A stretch of 64,000 nt of DNA from Klebsiella quasipneumoniae subsp. quasipneumoniae (GTDB taxonomy: Bacteria; Pseudomonadota; Gammaproteobacteria; Enterobacterales; Enterobacteriaceae): NCBI RefSeq assembly GCF_020525925.1, contig NZ_CP084876.1:3286001-3350000 (forward strand). The letters are read 5' to 3'. A model generated the notes under the pieces. The model was not told the DNA's origin. It saw only the letters and a program-made list of their open reading frames with translations, and made no database searches. A program made the position numbers and the translations under genes. The number at the start of each line of letters is the position of its first letter. Position 1 is the first letter of the stretch. Shown piece after piece: positions 26,441-34,588 of this stretch.

Positions 26441-26923
26441 TCAGGCGTTGTCATTGGCGAACGATTTATGCTTATCCGCACGGGCCGCCAGCCACAGGCC
26501 ACTATTTTTCATGGCATAGCCAAAGACCAGGCCCAGCGCCAGAGAAGGGATAACCAGACGCCAGTCGCCGTCTGCCGCGAAGGTCGCGCAGGCGCCGATA
26601 AAGGTGCCGGGGACAAACGACAGCAACGTCTGTCGCGCCTGGATGCACATCAGAAAGGCCACGACGCCGGTCATCATATAGCTGAGGATCTGCAGCTGCG
26701 GGGCCAGCGCGCTACCGTGGATAATCACCAACGCCCAGACCACGCCGCTCATTACCGTACAGGAGGAGATGGCCAGACCTTTCAGACCGCCCTGCGGGCA
26801 GGCGAAATAGGCGGTACAGCCGAGGAAACCGGCCCAGCTCAGCAGGCCGAGGGCGACCGCCACCCATCCCCAAATCCCGGAGAGAATGCCCGTCGTTAAT
26901 GCGATTGCGAAGAGTATGTTCAT
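26441..26923 (-). CDS. ycdZ: Inner membrane protein YcdZ (DUF1097)
   Basis: Putative inner-membrane protein of 160 residues with about five TM helices and a short basic tail (ADKHKSFANDNA). It belongs to the DUF1097 family and matches E. coli YcdZ. Function unknown. In E. coli the curli genes lie directly after it; here ymdB follows after about 150 bp. Confidence 0.9.
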   Translation of the reverse strand: MNILFAIALTTGILSGIWGWVAVALGLLSWAGFLGCTAYFACPQGGLKGLAISSCTVMSGVVWALVIIHGSALAPQLQILSYMMTGVVAFLMCIQARQTLLSFVPGTFIGACATFAADGDWRLVIPSLALGLVFGYAMKNSGLWLAARADKHKSFANDNA

Positions 26924-27026
26924 GGCGCGTATCCTAGCAGATACGCGCCGGAAGAATGCGATCTAAAACACACTATATGAATGAACCTAATTTCAGTTAC
27001 ATTAAAATAGTGACTTAAATCACATT

Positions 27027-27581
27027 TTATTGCTCATCTTCTTCCTGAAGCTCGTCCCACATCGCGGCGATGGCGTCGCGGGTCAACGGCGCCATCGTGC
27101 GCCAGAACGCTGTGTGCGCATGCGCTTCGACTTTCCCCAGCATTGTCCCGCACCACGGCAAGATGTAGTCGGCAAACAGGCGCTCCAGCGTCTCGCTCTG
27201 CTCTTCTGTGGCATGATCCTCCAGCCAGGAGGCGGCCAGCAGCAGCGATCCGAGATGATCCGCCGGACCTTCTCCCGTCGGGATGCCATGCTCGCTCAGA
27301 AAAGCCCGGACCTCCGCTTCCGAGGAACCCTCCACCCACGCGCTGCGGTACGGCGGGACGCTGCAGGCTTCACCGACGAACAGCGCATTATAGTCCGTCG
27401 CCAGGGACTGCATTTCACAGCTTTTCTGCAGACGCGCCAGCAGCTCGTCCTGTTCCAGCGGCCAGCTGGCGGCCAGTTTGCCCTCGCGGATCAGGGTAAA
27501 CAGCGGCACCAGCAGCGGGTCCTGCGGTTGACGGTAATACAGCGAACCCAGCACGCGGCAGAGGATTGAAAACTCGTTCAT
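27027..27581 (-). CDS. ycdY: TorD/DmsD-family chaperone YcdY
   Basis: Cytoplasmic redox-enzyme-maturation chaperone of 184 residues, all-alpha. In E. coli it assists the zinc phosphatase YcdX, whose gene lies immediately upstream here, and affects swarming. The N-terminal half is nearly identical to E. coli (MNEFSILCRVLGSLYYRQP), with the conserved PPYRSAWVEG block at about residues 76-85. The gene is 22 bp after ycdX, so they should be cotranscribed. Confidence 0.94.
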   Translation of the reverse strand: MNEFSILCRVLGSLYYRQPQDPLLVPLFTLIREGKLAASWPLEQDELLARLQKSCEMQSLATDYNALFVGEACSVPPYRSAWVEGSSEAEVRAFLSEHGIPTGEGPADHLGSLLLAASWLEDHATEEQSETLERLFADYILPWCGTMLGKVEAHAHTAFWRTMAPLTRDAIAAMWDELQEEDEQ

Positions 27582-27603
27582 TCAGTTATTCCAGTTATAC
27601 AAA

Positions 27604-28341
27604 TTAAAGGTCAGCAAATTCCGGGATCGCCGGCATACCACGCGACTCGAGGAAGTCGAGCAGGCGACGCGGAGAAACGTTGAGGATCCTCTCCTCCGGG
27701 AAATCGACAGCATCGAGGATATTGCGGCATTCGGTAAACTCTCCGAGGGTAAACGCAGTGTGAGAGTCCGAGCCCAGCGCCACCCACCCTCCGGCGTCGC
27801 GCACCGCGGCGGCGATGGCCCGGCAGTTATCTTCACTGCCCACGCGCGATGAAACGAAAGAGGAGTTATTGATCTCCAGCGCCACCTGGTAATGGGCCGC
27901 CGCTTCGGCAATGGCCGGGATATCCACCGGGAATTTCGGATTACCCGGATGGCTAATCATATGCACTTTACCGCTGGCCATCGCGGCAATCATCGCCTGC
28001 GTATGGGTGGCGCTATCCTGCGGCGGAAACACCGGCTCGTGGAATCCGGCGATGATCAGATCGAGCGACGTCAACATCGGCCCGGAACAGTCGATCTCGC
28101 CTTCGATATTTTTAATATTCGACTCAATTCCGCGCAGGATCCCCACACCGTCCACCAGACGGGGCCAGATGCGCATATTAACGAAATGCCAGTAGTGCGG
28201 AGCATCCGCCATGTCCGGGCCGTGATCGGTAATGGCGAAGAGTTTGATCCCTTTACGCTTTGCTTCCGCAATATAATCGTGCAGGGTGCTGTAGGCGTGG
28301 GTGCTGGCGACGGTATGCATGTGCAGGTCAACGGGATACAT
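27604..28341 (-). CDS. ycdX: Zinc-binding phosphatase YcdX (PHP domain)
   Basis: PHP-family hydrolase of 245 residues with a trinuclear zinc site. Metal ligands are visible at H7 and H9 ([10 protein letters not shown]), ITDHGPDM near 38-45, the Glu in GIESNI, ISHPGNP near 130 and GSDSH near 192. Genuine start at 28341; the open frame 57 codons further upstream runs through the ghrA terminator. Its chaperone YcdY is encoded next. Confidence 0.95.
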   Translation of the reverse strand: MYPVDLHMHTVASTHAYSTLHDYIAEAKRKGIKLFAITDHGPDMADAPHYWHFVNMRIWPRLVDGVGILRGIESNIKNIEGEIDCSGPMLTSLDLIIAGFHEPVFPPQDSATHTQAMIAAMASGKVHMISHPGNPKFPVDIPAIAEAAAHYQVALEINNSSFVSSRVGSEDNCRAIAAAVRDAGGWVALGSDSHTAFTLGEFTECRNILDAVDFPEERILNVSPRRLLDFLESRGMPAIPEFADL

Positions 28342-28400
28342 CACATTCTCCTCTTCTGTTTGCCGCAAGAATAGCAGGAATCCGGGCGCTTGATTAGCAA

Positions 28401-28422
28401 AAACCCCGCCGTGGCGGGGTTT
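28401..28422 (-). terminator. ghrA terminator
   Basis: Hairpin AAACCCCGCC-GT-GGCGGGGTTT followed by TTTTTGC on the minus strand, between ghrA and ycdX. Confidence 0.85.
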
Positions 28423-28429
28423 GCTTACC

Positions 28430-29368
28430 TTAATAACCGCGCTGACGATCGACCTGACCGCTAACCGGTTCCCCTCGCTCCAGGCGGCTAATGGTCCCGG
28501 CGATGTAGGCAATGGCCTCCATCGGGCGGGTGACTGCCGCCACGTGGGGAGTCATGGCCACCCGCGGGTGCGCCCAAAGCGGGCTCTCCTGGGGCAACGG
28601 TTCGCGACTGAAGACATCGAGCATTGCCCCTTTGAGCTTACCGCTGTTCAGCGCCGCCAGCAGATCTTCTTCAACGACATGCACGCCGCGGGCAAGGTTT
28701 AGGACATAGCTCTCATCCGGCAGCTGCGCCAGCAGCGTCTGGTTAATAATGCCGACGGTTTCAGCGGTGTTCGGCAGCAGGTTGATCAGCACGCGGGTCC
28801 CCTGCAGGAATGTGCCCAGCTCGGCCTGGCCGGCAAAGCTCTGCACCTGCGGCCAGGCTTTGCGGCTACGGCTCCAGACGCGAAGCGGGAATCCCCAGGG
28901 TTGCAGGCTTTCCGCCACCTTCGCCCCCAGCACGCCGGCGCCCATAATCCCGACGGTGAAATCGTCGGCAAGATACTCAGGCAACGGCTGCCAGCAGGAC
29001 GCCAGCTTCTGCGCCTGATAGTCATCGAACCGGCGGAACCAGTGCAGAACCTGGCTCACCGCATACTCCTGCATCTGCCGTCCCATGCCCGTATCTTCGA
29101 GGCGAAACAGCGGGATCGACAGGGGCAACATATCCGGATGATCGCGCAGCTTACTGAGGATCGAATCCACCCCCGCCCCAAGGGCGAACACGGCCTTCAG
29201 CGCCCTGCCCTGCAGCATCTCTACCGGTGGATGCCAGACCAGGGCATAGTCCGCCGGCTGGTTATCGCCCGCTTTCCATTCGCGCACTCGCGCGCCGGGT
29301 AACTGCTTTTCCAGCTCTCGAATCCAGTATTGGGTATCAAAGGTCGGATGGTAAAAAATAATCTCCAT
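28430..29368 (-). CDS. ghrA: Glyoxylate/hydroxypyruvate reductase A
   Basis: NADPH-dependent 2-hydroxyacid dehydrogenase that reduces glyoxylate and hydroxypyruvate. The 312 residues equal E. coli GhrA. The Rossmann motif GAGVLG is at about residues 143-148, the catalytic arginine in LNLARGVHV near 227, and the histidine in MTPHVAAVT near 280. ATG at 29368 with an AGGAG site; the frame extends six codons upstream. The tRNA-Ser gene lies divergently upstream, as in E. coli. Confidence 0.96.
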   Translation of the reverse strand: MEIIFYHPTFDTQYWIRELEKQLPGARVREWKAGDNQPADYALVWHPPVEMLQGRALKAVFALGAGVDSILSKLRDHPDMLPLSIPLFRLEDTGMGRQMQEYAVSQVLHWFRRFDDYQAQKLASCWQPLPEYLADDFTVGIMGAGVLGAKVAESLQPWGFPLRVWSRSRKAWPQVQSFAGQAELGTFLQGTRVLINLLPNTAETVGIINQTLLAQLPDESYVLNLARGVHVVEEDLLAALNSGKLKGAMLDVFSREPLPQESPLWAHPRVAMTPHVAAVTRPMEAIAYIAGTISRLERGEPVSGQVDRQRGY

Positions 29369-29571
29369 AGGGGCTCCTGATAGCAAACGCCCGGGGCAGG
29401 TTAATGCTGGCGTCTTATTTTACTCATTGTTTTCTATTGGTTTGCCAGCATAGCAAATTTCCCCTTGTCGCAAAGTGAAAAGGGAGTGGCGACAAAAAAA
29501 ACGGATTTCGCACGTTTAAGGAGCAAGTTGTTCGAAGTTTGTCTAAACGCGCTGATTTTGCAAAAAGTTGA

Positions 29572-29600
29572 TTGACGGGCGATACGTATTTCCCTACATT
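29572..29600 (+). promoter_or_regulatory. Promoter of first tRNA-Ser gene
   Basis: TTGACG (29572-29577), a 17-bp spacer and TACATT (29595-29600), followed by a GC-rich discriminator AGCGCCCG typical of stringently controlled stable-RNA promoters. The tRNA begins 36 bp further on. Confidence 0.8.
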
Positions 29601-29636
29601 AGCGCCCGTTCCCGACAACAACGGGAAAGACAATAT

Positions 29637-29724
29637 GGTGAGGTGTCCGAGTGGCTGAAGGAGCACGCCTGGAAAGTGTGTATACGGCAACGTATCGGGG
29701 GTTCGAATCCCCCCCTCACCGCCA
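29637..29724 (+). tRNA. serX: tRNA-Ser (anticodon GGA), copy 1
   Basis: 88 nt including the encoded CCA. Acceptor arms GGTGAGG and CCTCACC pair, with discriminator G; the anticodon loop reads CT-GGA-AA; a long variable arm (GTATACGGCAACGTAT region) is typical of type II serine tRNAs; the T-loop is GTTCGAATC. It sits beside ghrA as serX does in E. coli. It is identical over all 88 nt to the copy at 33447-33534. Confidence 0.97.
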
Positions 29725-30632
29725 TATTTTAAGAAGAGCTCGTACGCAAGTACGGGCTTTTTTTTCGCATGTGGCACCCGCCGGGGGGGATGAGAATCCC
29801 CGACCGGGGTTCGACAACTGGCAACGCCAGTTGGACAGACCGCGAGCCTGCGAGCGGGCTGCCCCGCAGGGGCGAGCGAAGCGAGTCAATCCCCCCCTCA
29901 CCGCCATATTTTAAGAAGAGCTCGTACGCAAGTACGGGCTTTTTTTCGCATGTGGCTCCCGCCGGGGGGGATGAGAACCCCCGACCGGGGTTCGACAACT
30001 GGCAACGCCAGTTGGACAGACCGCGAGCCTGCGAGCGGGCTGCCCCGCAGGGGCGAGCGAAGCGAGTCAATCCCCCCCTCACCGCCATATTTTAAGAAGA
30101 GCTCGTACGCAAGTACGGGCTTTTTTTTCGCATGTGGCACCCGCCGGGGGGGATGAGAATCCCCGACCGGGGTTCGACAACTGGCGCAGCCACCTGGACA
30201 GACCGTGAGCCCGCGAGCGGGCTGCCCCGCAGGGGCGAGCGAAGCGAGTCAATCCCCCCCTCACCGCCATATTTTAAGAAGAGCTCGTACGCAAGTACGG
30301 GCTTTTTTTTCGCATGTGGCTCCCGCCGGGGGGATGAGAATCCCCGACCGGGGTTCGACAACTGGCGCAGCCACCTGGACAGACCGTGAGCCCGCGAGCG
30401 GGCTGCCCCGCAGGGGCGAGCGAAGCGAGTCAATCCCCCCCTCACCGCCATATTTTAAGAAGAGCTCGTACGCAAGTACGGGCTTTTTTTTCGCATGTGG
30501 CTCCCGCCGGGGGGATGAGAATCCCCGACCGGGGTTCGACAACTGGCGCAGCCACCTGGACAGACCGTGAGCCCGCGAGCGGGCTGCCCCCGCAGGGGCG
30601 AGCGAAGCGAGTCAATCCCCCCCTCACCGCCA
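29725..30632 (+). repeat. Array of five ~182-bp RtT-like tandem repeats behind tRNA-Ser
   Basis: Five head-to-tail units end at 29906, 30087, 30269, 30450 and 30632 (spacings 181-182). Each unit begins with TATTTTAAGAAGAGCTCGTAC, has a GCAA-capped terminator hairpin and T-run, a GGGGAT-GAGA-ATCCCC hairpin, an AACTGGC stem, an AGCC(C/T)G-CGAG-CGGGCT stem, a GCCCC-GCA-GGGGC stem, and ends with the last 19 nt of tRNA-Ser including CCA. Units 1-2 and 3-5 form two sequence subtypes. The plan matches the RtT repeats after E. coli tyrT (about 178 bp with a 19-bp tRNA end). Open frames here run through both strands and are repeat artefacts. Confidence 0.9.
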
Positions 30633-30724
30633 TATTCGAGATGAGAGCCTGTACGCAAGTACGGGCTCTTTTCTTTTATATTCTCCGCTGGGGGGACGCC
30701 CCCCGGGAAAAGCGAATCCCGAAG
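30633..30724 (+). terminator. Distal terminator variant closing the first array
   Basis: After the fifth tRNA-end copy the sequence changes to TATTCGAGATGAGAGCCTGT; the hairpin GAGCCTGTAC-GCAA-GTACGGGCTC is followed by TTTTCTTTTATATT. The same variant directly follows the second tRNA-Ser, with GTACAGGCTC restoring a T-A pair where this copy has a G-T wobble. A GGGGGG-ACG-CCCCCC hairpin follows, then the end of the LysR gene. Confidence 0.8.
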
Positions 30725-31630
30725 CTAATCCTCCTCCATTCGTTGATACTCTTCGCTGAGGTAATCCACCAGCGCTCTAACGGAGGGCAGCAGCCCGCGC
30801 CGGGAGGCAAATACCGCATGGATCACTTCCCGCCGCGGCTGCCACTCATCCAGTACCACCTCTAACTCCCCTGACGCCAGCTGATCGCGCACCATCAATA
30901 AAGGAAGCTGCACCACCCCCACGCCGGCTATCGCCGCCTCGCGCAGCGCCAGCATATCGGTGGTCACCATTCGCGGCGTGAAATACACCTCCGCCCTTGC
31001 CCCTTCAGGCCCGGTAAGCTGCCATTTATGCTGATGCTTGTTCGCCCCCAGGCTGAGCCCCGGCCAGTCGCTCAGCTCAGACGGCGCCTGCGGGCGTCCG
31101 AGCCGGGAAATCAGCTGCGAACTGGCCACCAGCCGGTGCCCGCGGTCCGCCAGCACGCGCATCACCAGGTCGCTGTCCTCGATTGGCCGGGGACGGACGC
31201 GGATCGCCACATCAATGCCCTCACCGACCACATCCACCCGGCGGTTGGTCGCCTCAAGATGCAATGTTACCCCGGGATAGCGCGCCATAAATCGCGCCAG
31301 CATCGGTCCGATATGGACATGCAGCAAGGTGACCGGACAGGTGATCCTGACGCTGCCGCGCGGCTCGGCGCGCAGCGTGTCGACCGCCTGCTGCGCCGCC
31401 TCGGCCTCAATCAGCATCGCTTTGCAATGCTGGTAAAAGGTCTGCCCGACCTCGGTGACCGCGAACTGGCGAGTGGTTCGCTGAATCAAACGCACGCCCA
31501 ACCGCTCCTCGAGTTGCGCAATACGGCGGCTGAGCTTGGATTTCGGCTGGTCAAGCGCTCGCCCCGCCGCGGCGAAACCGCCATGATCCACGACCTGGAC
31601 AAACCAGGCGAAGTCATTGAGATCCTGCAT
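30725..31630 (-). CDS. LysR-family regulator, divergent from pirin operon
   Basis: 301-residue regulator with N-terminal winged helix-turn-helix (MQDLNDFAWFVQVVDHGGFAAA, KSKLSRRIAQLEERLG at about 28-45) and a C-terminal effector domain. It resembles the DsdC/PtrB-like quinone- or aromatic-responsive subgroup often found beside pirin genes. The start is 115 bp from the pirin ATG on the other strand, so it most likely controls the pirin-isochorismatase pair. The gene lies between the two tRNA-Ser copies. Confidence 0.86.
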   Translation of the reverse strand: MQDLNDFAWFVQVVDHGGFAAAGRALDQPKSKLSRRIAQLEERLGVRLIQRTTRQFAVTEVGQTFYQHCKAMLIEAEAAQQAVDTLRAEPRGSVRITCPVTLLHVHIGPMLARFMARYPGVTLHLEATNRRVDVVGEGIDVAIRVRPRPIEDSDLVMRVLADRGHRLVASSQLISRLGRPQAPSELSDWPGLSLGANKHQHKWQLTGPEGARAEVYFTPRMVTTDMLALREAAIAGVGVVQLPLLMVRDQLASGELEVVLDEWQPRREVIHAVFASRRGLLPSVRALVDYLSEEYQRMEED

Positions 31631-31744
31631 CCTTCCTCCATTGTTCCATTTTTGGAACAGTATAGGTCATTTTTGCTTACTACCGCACACGTCGTCCCGG
31701 ATATAAGCTTATTCACATCAGATACCGATACACAGGAGAAAGCC

Positions 31745-32605
31745 ATGAAACAGATTACAGGAGTCTACACCGCGCCTGCGCAGCATTGGGTAGGCGACGG
31801 CTTCCCGGTTCGTTCGATGTTTTCCTATCAGACGCACGGCCAGCAGTTGAGCCCCTTCTTACTGCTCGACTATGCCGGGCCGTACACCTTCCCGGCAGGC
31901 AGCGATAAACGCGGCGTCGGTGAGCATCCGCATCGCGGATTCGAAACCGTCACTATCGTCTACGCCGGTGAAGTAGAGCATCGTGACTCCACCGGACGCG
32001 GCGGGGTGATCGGCCCAGGCGACGTGCAATGGATGACGGCCGGCGCCGGGATCCTACACGAAGAGTTCCACTCGGAGGCCTTCACCCGCAGCGGCGGCGA
32101 GCTGAAGATGATCCAGCTGTGGGTCAACCTGCCCGCCAAAGACAAAATGACGGCCCCCGGCTACCAGAGCATTACCGCCGGGACAATCCCCACCGCCGCG
32201 CTGGCGAATGGCGCCGGACAGGTTCGGGTTATTGCCGGCCAGTATGACGACGTCAGCGGCCCGGCCCATACCTTCTCACCGCTTAACGTGTGGGATCTGC
32301 AGCTGAATCAGGGGCACGACCTCACGCTGCGCCAGCCGGAAGGCTGGAGTACTGCGCTGGTGGTACTGGAAGGGGAAGTGATCATCAACGGTTCCGAATC
32401 CGCCCGCGAAGGCCAGCTCGCCGTCCTGAGCCAGGCAGGAGACGCACTGCACCTGGAGGCGACCGCCCAGGCAAAAGTTCTGCTGATGGCCGGCGAACCG
32501 CTGCAGGAGCCGATTGTGGGCTATGGCCCCTTTGTCATGAATAACAAAACACAGATCGCAGAAGCCGTTCGCGATTTTAACAGCGGCCGCTTTGGCCAAA
32601 TCTAA
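31745..32605 (+). CDS. Pirin family protein
   Basis: Bicupin protein of 286 residues; E. coli homologue YhhW has quercetin 2,3-dioxygenase activity. Metal ligands of the N-terminal cupin are visible: GEHPHRGFETVT (two His) and ILHEEFHSE (His and Glu). The C-terminal cupin is degenerate. ATG at 31745 after AGGAGAAAGCC; the frame is open far upstream through the antisense LysR gene, which is not meaningful. Next gene is 18 bp on, so an operon is likely. Confidence 0.92.
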   Translation: MKQITGVYTAPAQHWVGDGFPVRSMFSYQTHGQQLSPFLLLDYAGPYTFPAGSDKRGVGEHPHRGFETVTIVYAGEVEHRDSTGRGGVIGPGDVQWMTAGAGILHEEFHSEAFTRSGGELKMIQLWVNLPAKDKMTAPGYQSITAGTIPTAALANGAGQVRVIAGQYDDVSGPAHTFSPLNVWDLQLNQGHDLTLRQPEGWSTALVVLEGEVIINGSESAREGQLAVLSQAGDALHLEATAQAKVLLMAGEPLQEPIVGYGPFVMNNKTQIAEAVRDFNSGRFGQI

Positions 32606-32623
32606 CTCATTGAGGTGAATACT

Positions 32624-33301
32624 ATGTCTACTCCCGCTAACTTTAACGGTGCTCGTCCGGTGATTGATGTCAACGATACCGCCATGCTGTTGATTGACCA
32701 CCAGAGCGGCCTGTTCCAGACCGTCGGCGATATGCCGATGCCAGAGCTGCGCGCTCGCGCCGCCGCGCTGGCGAAGATGGCCTCGCTTGCCGGGATCCCG
32801 GTGATCACCACCGCTTCCGTGCCGCAGGGGCCGAACGGTCCGCTGATCCCGGAGATTCATGAGAACGCGCCGCATGCGAAATATATCGCCCGTAAAGGCG
32901 AGATCAACGCCTGGGATAACCCGGAATTCGTCGCCGCGGTGAAAGCGACCGGTCGCAAAACGCTGATTATCGCCGGGACCATCACCAGCGTCTGCATGGC
33001 CTTCCCGGCGATTGCCGCCGTCGCCGACGGTTATAAAGTATTTGCCGTGATTGACGCTTCCGGCACCTACAGCAAATTGGCGCAGGAGATCACCCTGGCT
33101 CGCGTGGTACAGGCCGGCGTAGTGCCGATGGATACCGCCGCCGTCGCCTCTGAGCTGCAGCGTACCTGGAATCGCCCGGACGCCGCAGAATGGGCGGAGG
33201 TGTACACCAAAGTCTTCCCGGCCTACCAGCTGCTGATCGAAAGCTACAGCAAAGCGCAGGACGTCGTGAAGAATAACGAACAGCTTGATTCCCAGCGCTA
33301 A
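32624..33301 (+). CDS. Isochorismatase-family hydrolase, YcaC-like
   Basis: Cysteine hydrolase of 225 residues related to E. coli YcaC. The triad is seen as Asp in [10 protein letters not shown] (about 24), Lys in AKYIARKGE (about 89) and Cys in TSVCMAFPA (about 124). The ATG at 32624 has GAGG at the right distance; a GTG three codons earlier is also in frame. Substrate unknown. Encoded just after pirin, a pairing seen in many proteobacteria, under the divergent LysR regulator. Confidence 0.9.
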   Translation: MSTPANFNGARPVIDVNDTAMLLIDHQSGLFQTVGDMPMPELRARAAALAKMASLAGIPVITTASVPQGPNGPLIPEIHENAPHAKYIARKGEINAWDNPEFVAAVKATGRKTLIIAGTITSVCMAFPAIAAVADGYKVFAVIDASGTYSKLAQEITLARVVQAGVVPMDTAAVASELQRTWNRPDAAEWAEVYTKVFPAYQLLIESYSKAQDVVKNNEQLDSQR

Positions 33302-33308
33302 AACGCCT

Positions 33309-33331
33309 GCCCCGCTACGTCGCAGCGGGGC
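33309..33331 (+). terminator. Terminator of pirin-isochorismatase operon
   Basis: Hairpin GCCCCGCT-ACGTCGC-AGCGGGGC followed by GTTGTTCATT, eight bases after the stop codon; T-run weak. Confidence 0.65.
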
Positions 33332-33376
33332 GTTGTTCATTGCGTGAGCGGTCGGTAAAGAAAGAAGAAATTATGC

Positions 33377-33405
33377 TTGACCGTTTAAACGCAACTCCCT
33401 ATAGT
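33377..33405 (+). promoter_or_regulatory. Promoter of second tRNA-Ser gene
   Basis: TTGACC (33377-33382), 17-bp spacer, TATAGT (33400-33405) and a GC-rich discriminator AGCGCCCCG. It differs in sequence from the promoter of copy 1 but shares the CTCCCTA/TTCCCTA-AGCGCC context, so the promoters are homologous but diverged. Confidence 0.85.
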
Positions 33406-33446
33406 AGCGCCCCGTTGCCCACCCAAGGTGAGCAGCAAGACAATAT

Positions 33447-33534
33447 GGTGAGGTGTCCGAGTGGCTGAAGGAGCACGCCTGGAAAGTGTGTATACGGCAA
33501 CGTATCGGGGGTTCGAATCCCCCCCTCACCGCCA
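33447..33534 (+). tRNA. tRNA-Ser (anticodon GGA), copy 2
   Basis: Identical over 88 nt to the copy at 29637-29724, including CCA. It has its own promoter with stringent-type discriminator and its own downstream terminator, so it should be functional. E. coli has only one tRNA-Ser at this locus. The pair brackets the LysR-pirin-hydrolase cassette as 88-bp direct repeats. Confidence 0.97.
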
Positions 33535-33910
33535 TATTCGAGATGAGAGCCTGTACGCAAGTACAGGCTCTTTTCTTTTATATTCTCCGCTGGGGGGGAT
33601 GAGAACCCCCGACCGGGGTTCGACAACTGGCAACGCCAGTTGGACAGACCGCGAGCCTGCGAGCGGGCTGCCCCGACAAAAACGCCGGGAGCGTTTTTGA
33701 ACAACGCCTGCGTTGGCCCCGCAGGGGCGAGGCCCATGGATGGGCCGAGTAACGGCGAGCGAAGCGAGTCAATCCCCCCCTCACCGCCATATTTTAAGAA
33801 GAGCTCGTACGCAAGTACGGGCTTTTTTTTCGCATGTGGCACCCGCCGGGGGGGATGAGAACCCCCGACCGGGGTTCGACAACTGGCGCAACCACCTGGA
33901 CAGAACGAAA
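33535..33910 (+). repeat. Second RtT-like array: one expanded and one truncated unit
   Basis: The first unit (33535-33789, 255 bp) starts with the variant terminator GAGCCTGTAC-GCAA-GTACAGGCTC, continues with the common unit, and carries about 73 extra bases around its GCCCC/GGGGC stem. The extra sequence forms its own hairpins: AAAAACGC-CGGGA-GCGTTTTT and GGCCCA-TGGA-TGGGCC. It ends with the 19-nt tRNA tail at 33789. A second unit starts at 33790 and breaks off near 33904 inside CACCTGGACAGA, where AT-rich DNA with the DsbA-like gene begins. Confidence 0.85.
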
Positions 33911-33943
33911 AAGACAATCCGAATGAAACTATCTCACTTCACG

Positions 33944-34588
33944 TCACTGGGATTTGTTAAGCAAAAATAAAACCAGATTCGCCATATCCTCTGCATAGGT
34001 ATCATAGTCATCTTGCGCGAGTGATGCATTGTTAATATGATATTTCCCTGAAACATAAAAAGAAGGCGTACCACTTACTTTCATTTTTTCGACCAGATTG
34101 TCCTGTCTGGCAATTAAAGCTTTTACCATAAAATTACTTTGCATTTCGGCATATTTCTCGGACGTAATGCCAAGTTGATTAAATACCTTAACAATATCAG
34201 CTGTCGTTTTAATATCACGCTTAACCTGTAAGCCTTCAAACAATAACTTTTCCACCTTGCCATCTACCCCAGCATATTGTGCTACGGCCCATGCTTCTGT
34301 TAATGCTGGTCCTAAAGGTCCCATCTGGCTGACATGGTATTTTTCCAGTTTCATATCGGCGGGCAGGCGCTTTCTGATAGCTGTATCAACATTGATGCGC
34401 TCTGCAAACGCATAACAAGGTCCGCAGTAGAAGGAAAAAAACTCAACCAGTTGCGGCGGTTGCTTAACAGTAGAATTAATGACAGTGAAGTTTTTCCCTG
34501 GCTGATAATCTTTACTATAAGCAGCAGATGACAACCCCACCATCAAAATAGTAATTAATAACTTGATAACTTTCCCATGTACGACCAT
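33944..34588 (-). CDS. DsbA-family thiol oxidoreductase with CGPC active site
   Basis: Exported DsbA-like protein of 214 residues. The signal peptide is MVVHGKVIKLLITILMVGLS ending at AAYS. The active site reads FFSFYCGPCYAF where E. coli DsbA has FFSFFCPHCYQF, and the cis-proline loop reads SGTPSFYVSGKY (Thr-cisPro) rather than Val-cisPro. An alpha-helical insert follows the first beta strands as in DsbA. Start at 34588 has AAGGGA upstream; an ATG eight codons earlier is possible. The gene is clearly more AT-rich than its neighbours and abuts a broken tRNA repeat, so horizontal acquisition is likely. No DsbB-like partner is nearby. Confidence 0.85.
   Translation of the reverse strand: MVVHGKVIKLLITILMVGLSSAAYSKDYQPGKNFTVINSTVKQPPQLVEFFSFYCGPCYAFAERINVDTAIRKRLPADMKLEKYHVSQMGPLGPALTEAWAVAQYAGVDGKVEKLLFEGLQVKRDIKTTADIVKVFNQLGITSEKYAEMQSNFMVKALIARQDNLVEKMKVSGTPSFYVSGKYHINNASLAQDDYDTYAEDMANLVLFLLNKSQ

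Noticed and set aside
29725..30632. CRISPR-like array
   Set aside because: The units are directly tandem, about 182 bp and nearly identical throughout; there are no short repeats with unique spacers and no cas genes.
29729..30865. Open frames of 60-160 codons on both strands in the tRNA repeat array
   Set aside because: They follow the repeat, change frame with each 181/182-bp unit, and have no ribosome-binding sites. A short basic peptide like E. coli Tpr could not be ruled out, but no candidate stands out.
29637..33534. Prophage or integrative element with attL/attR at the tRNA copies
   Set aside because: No integrase, excisionase or phage gene lies between the tRNAs; both copies are complete genes with promoters rather than a gene plus a 3' remnant.
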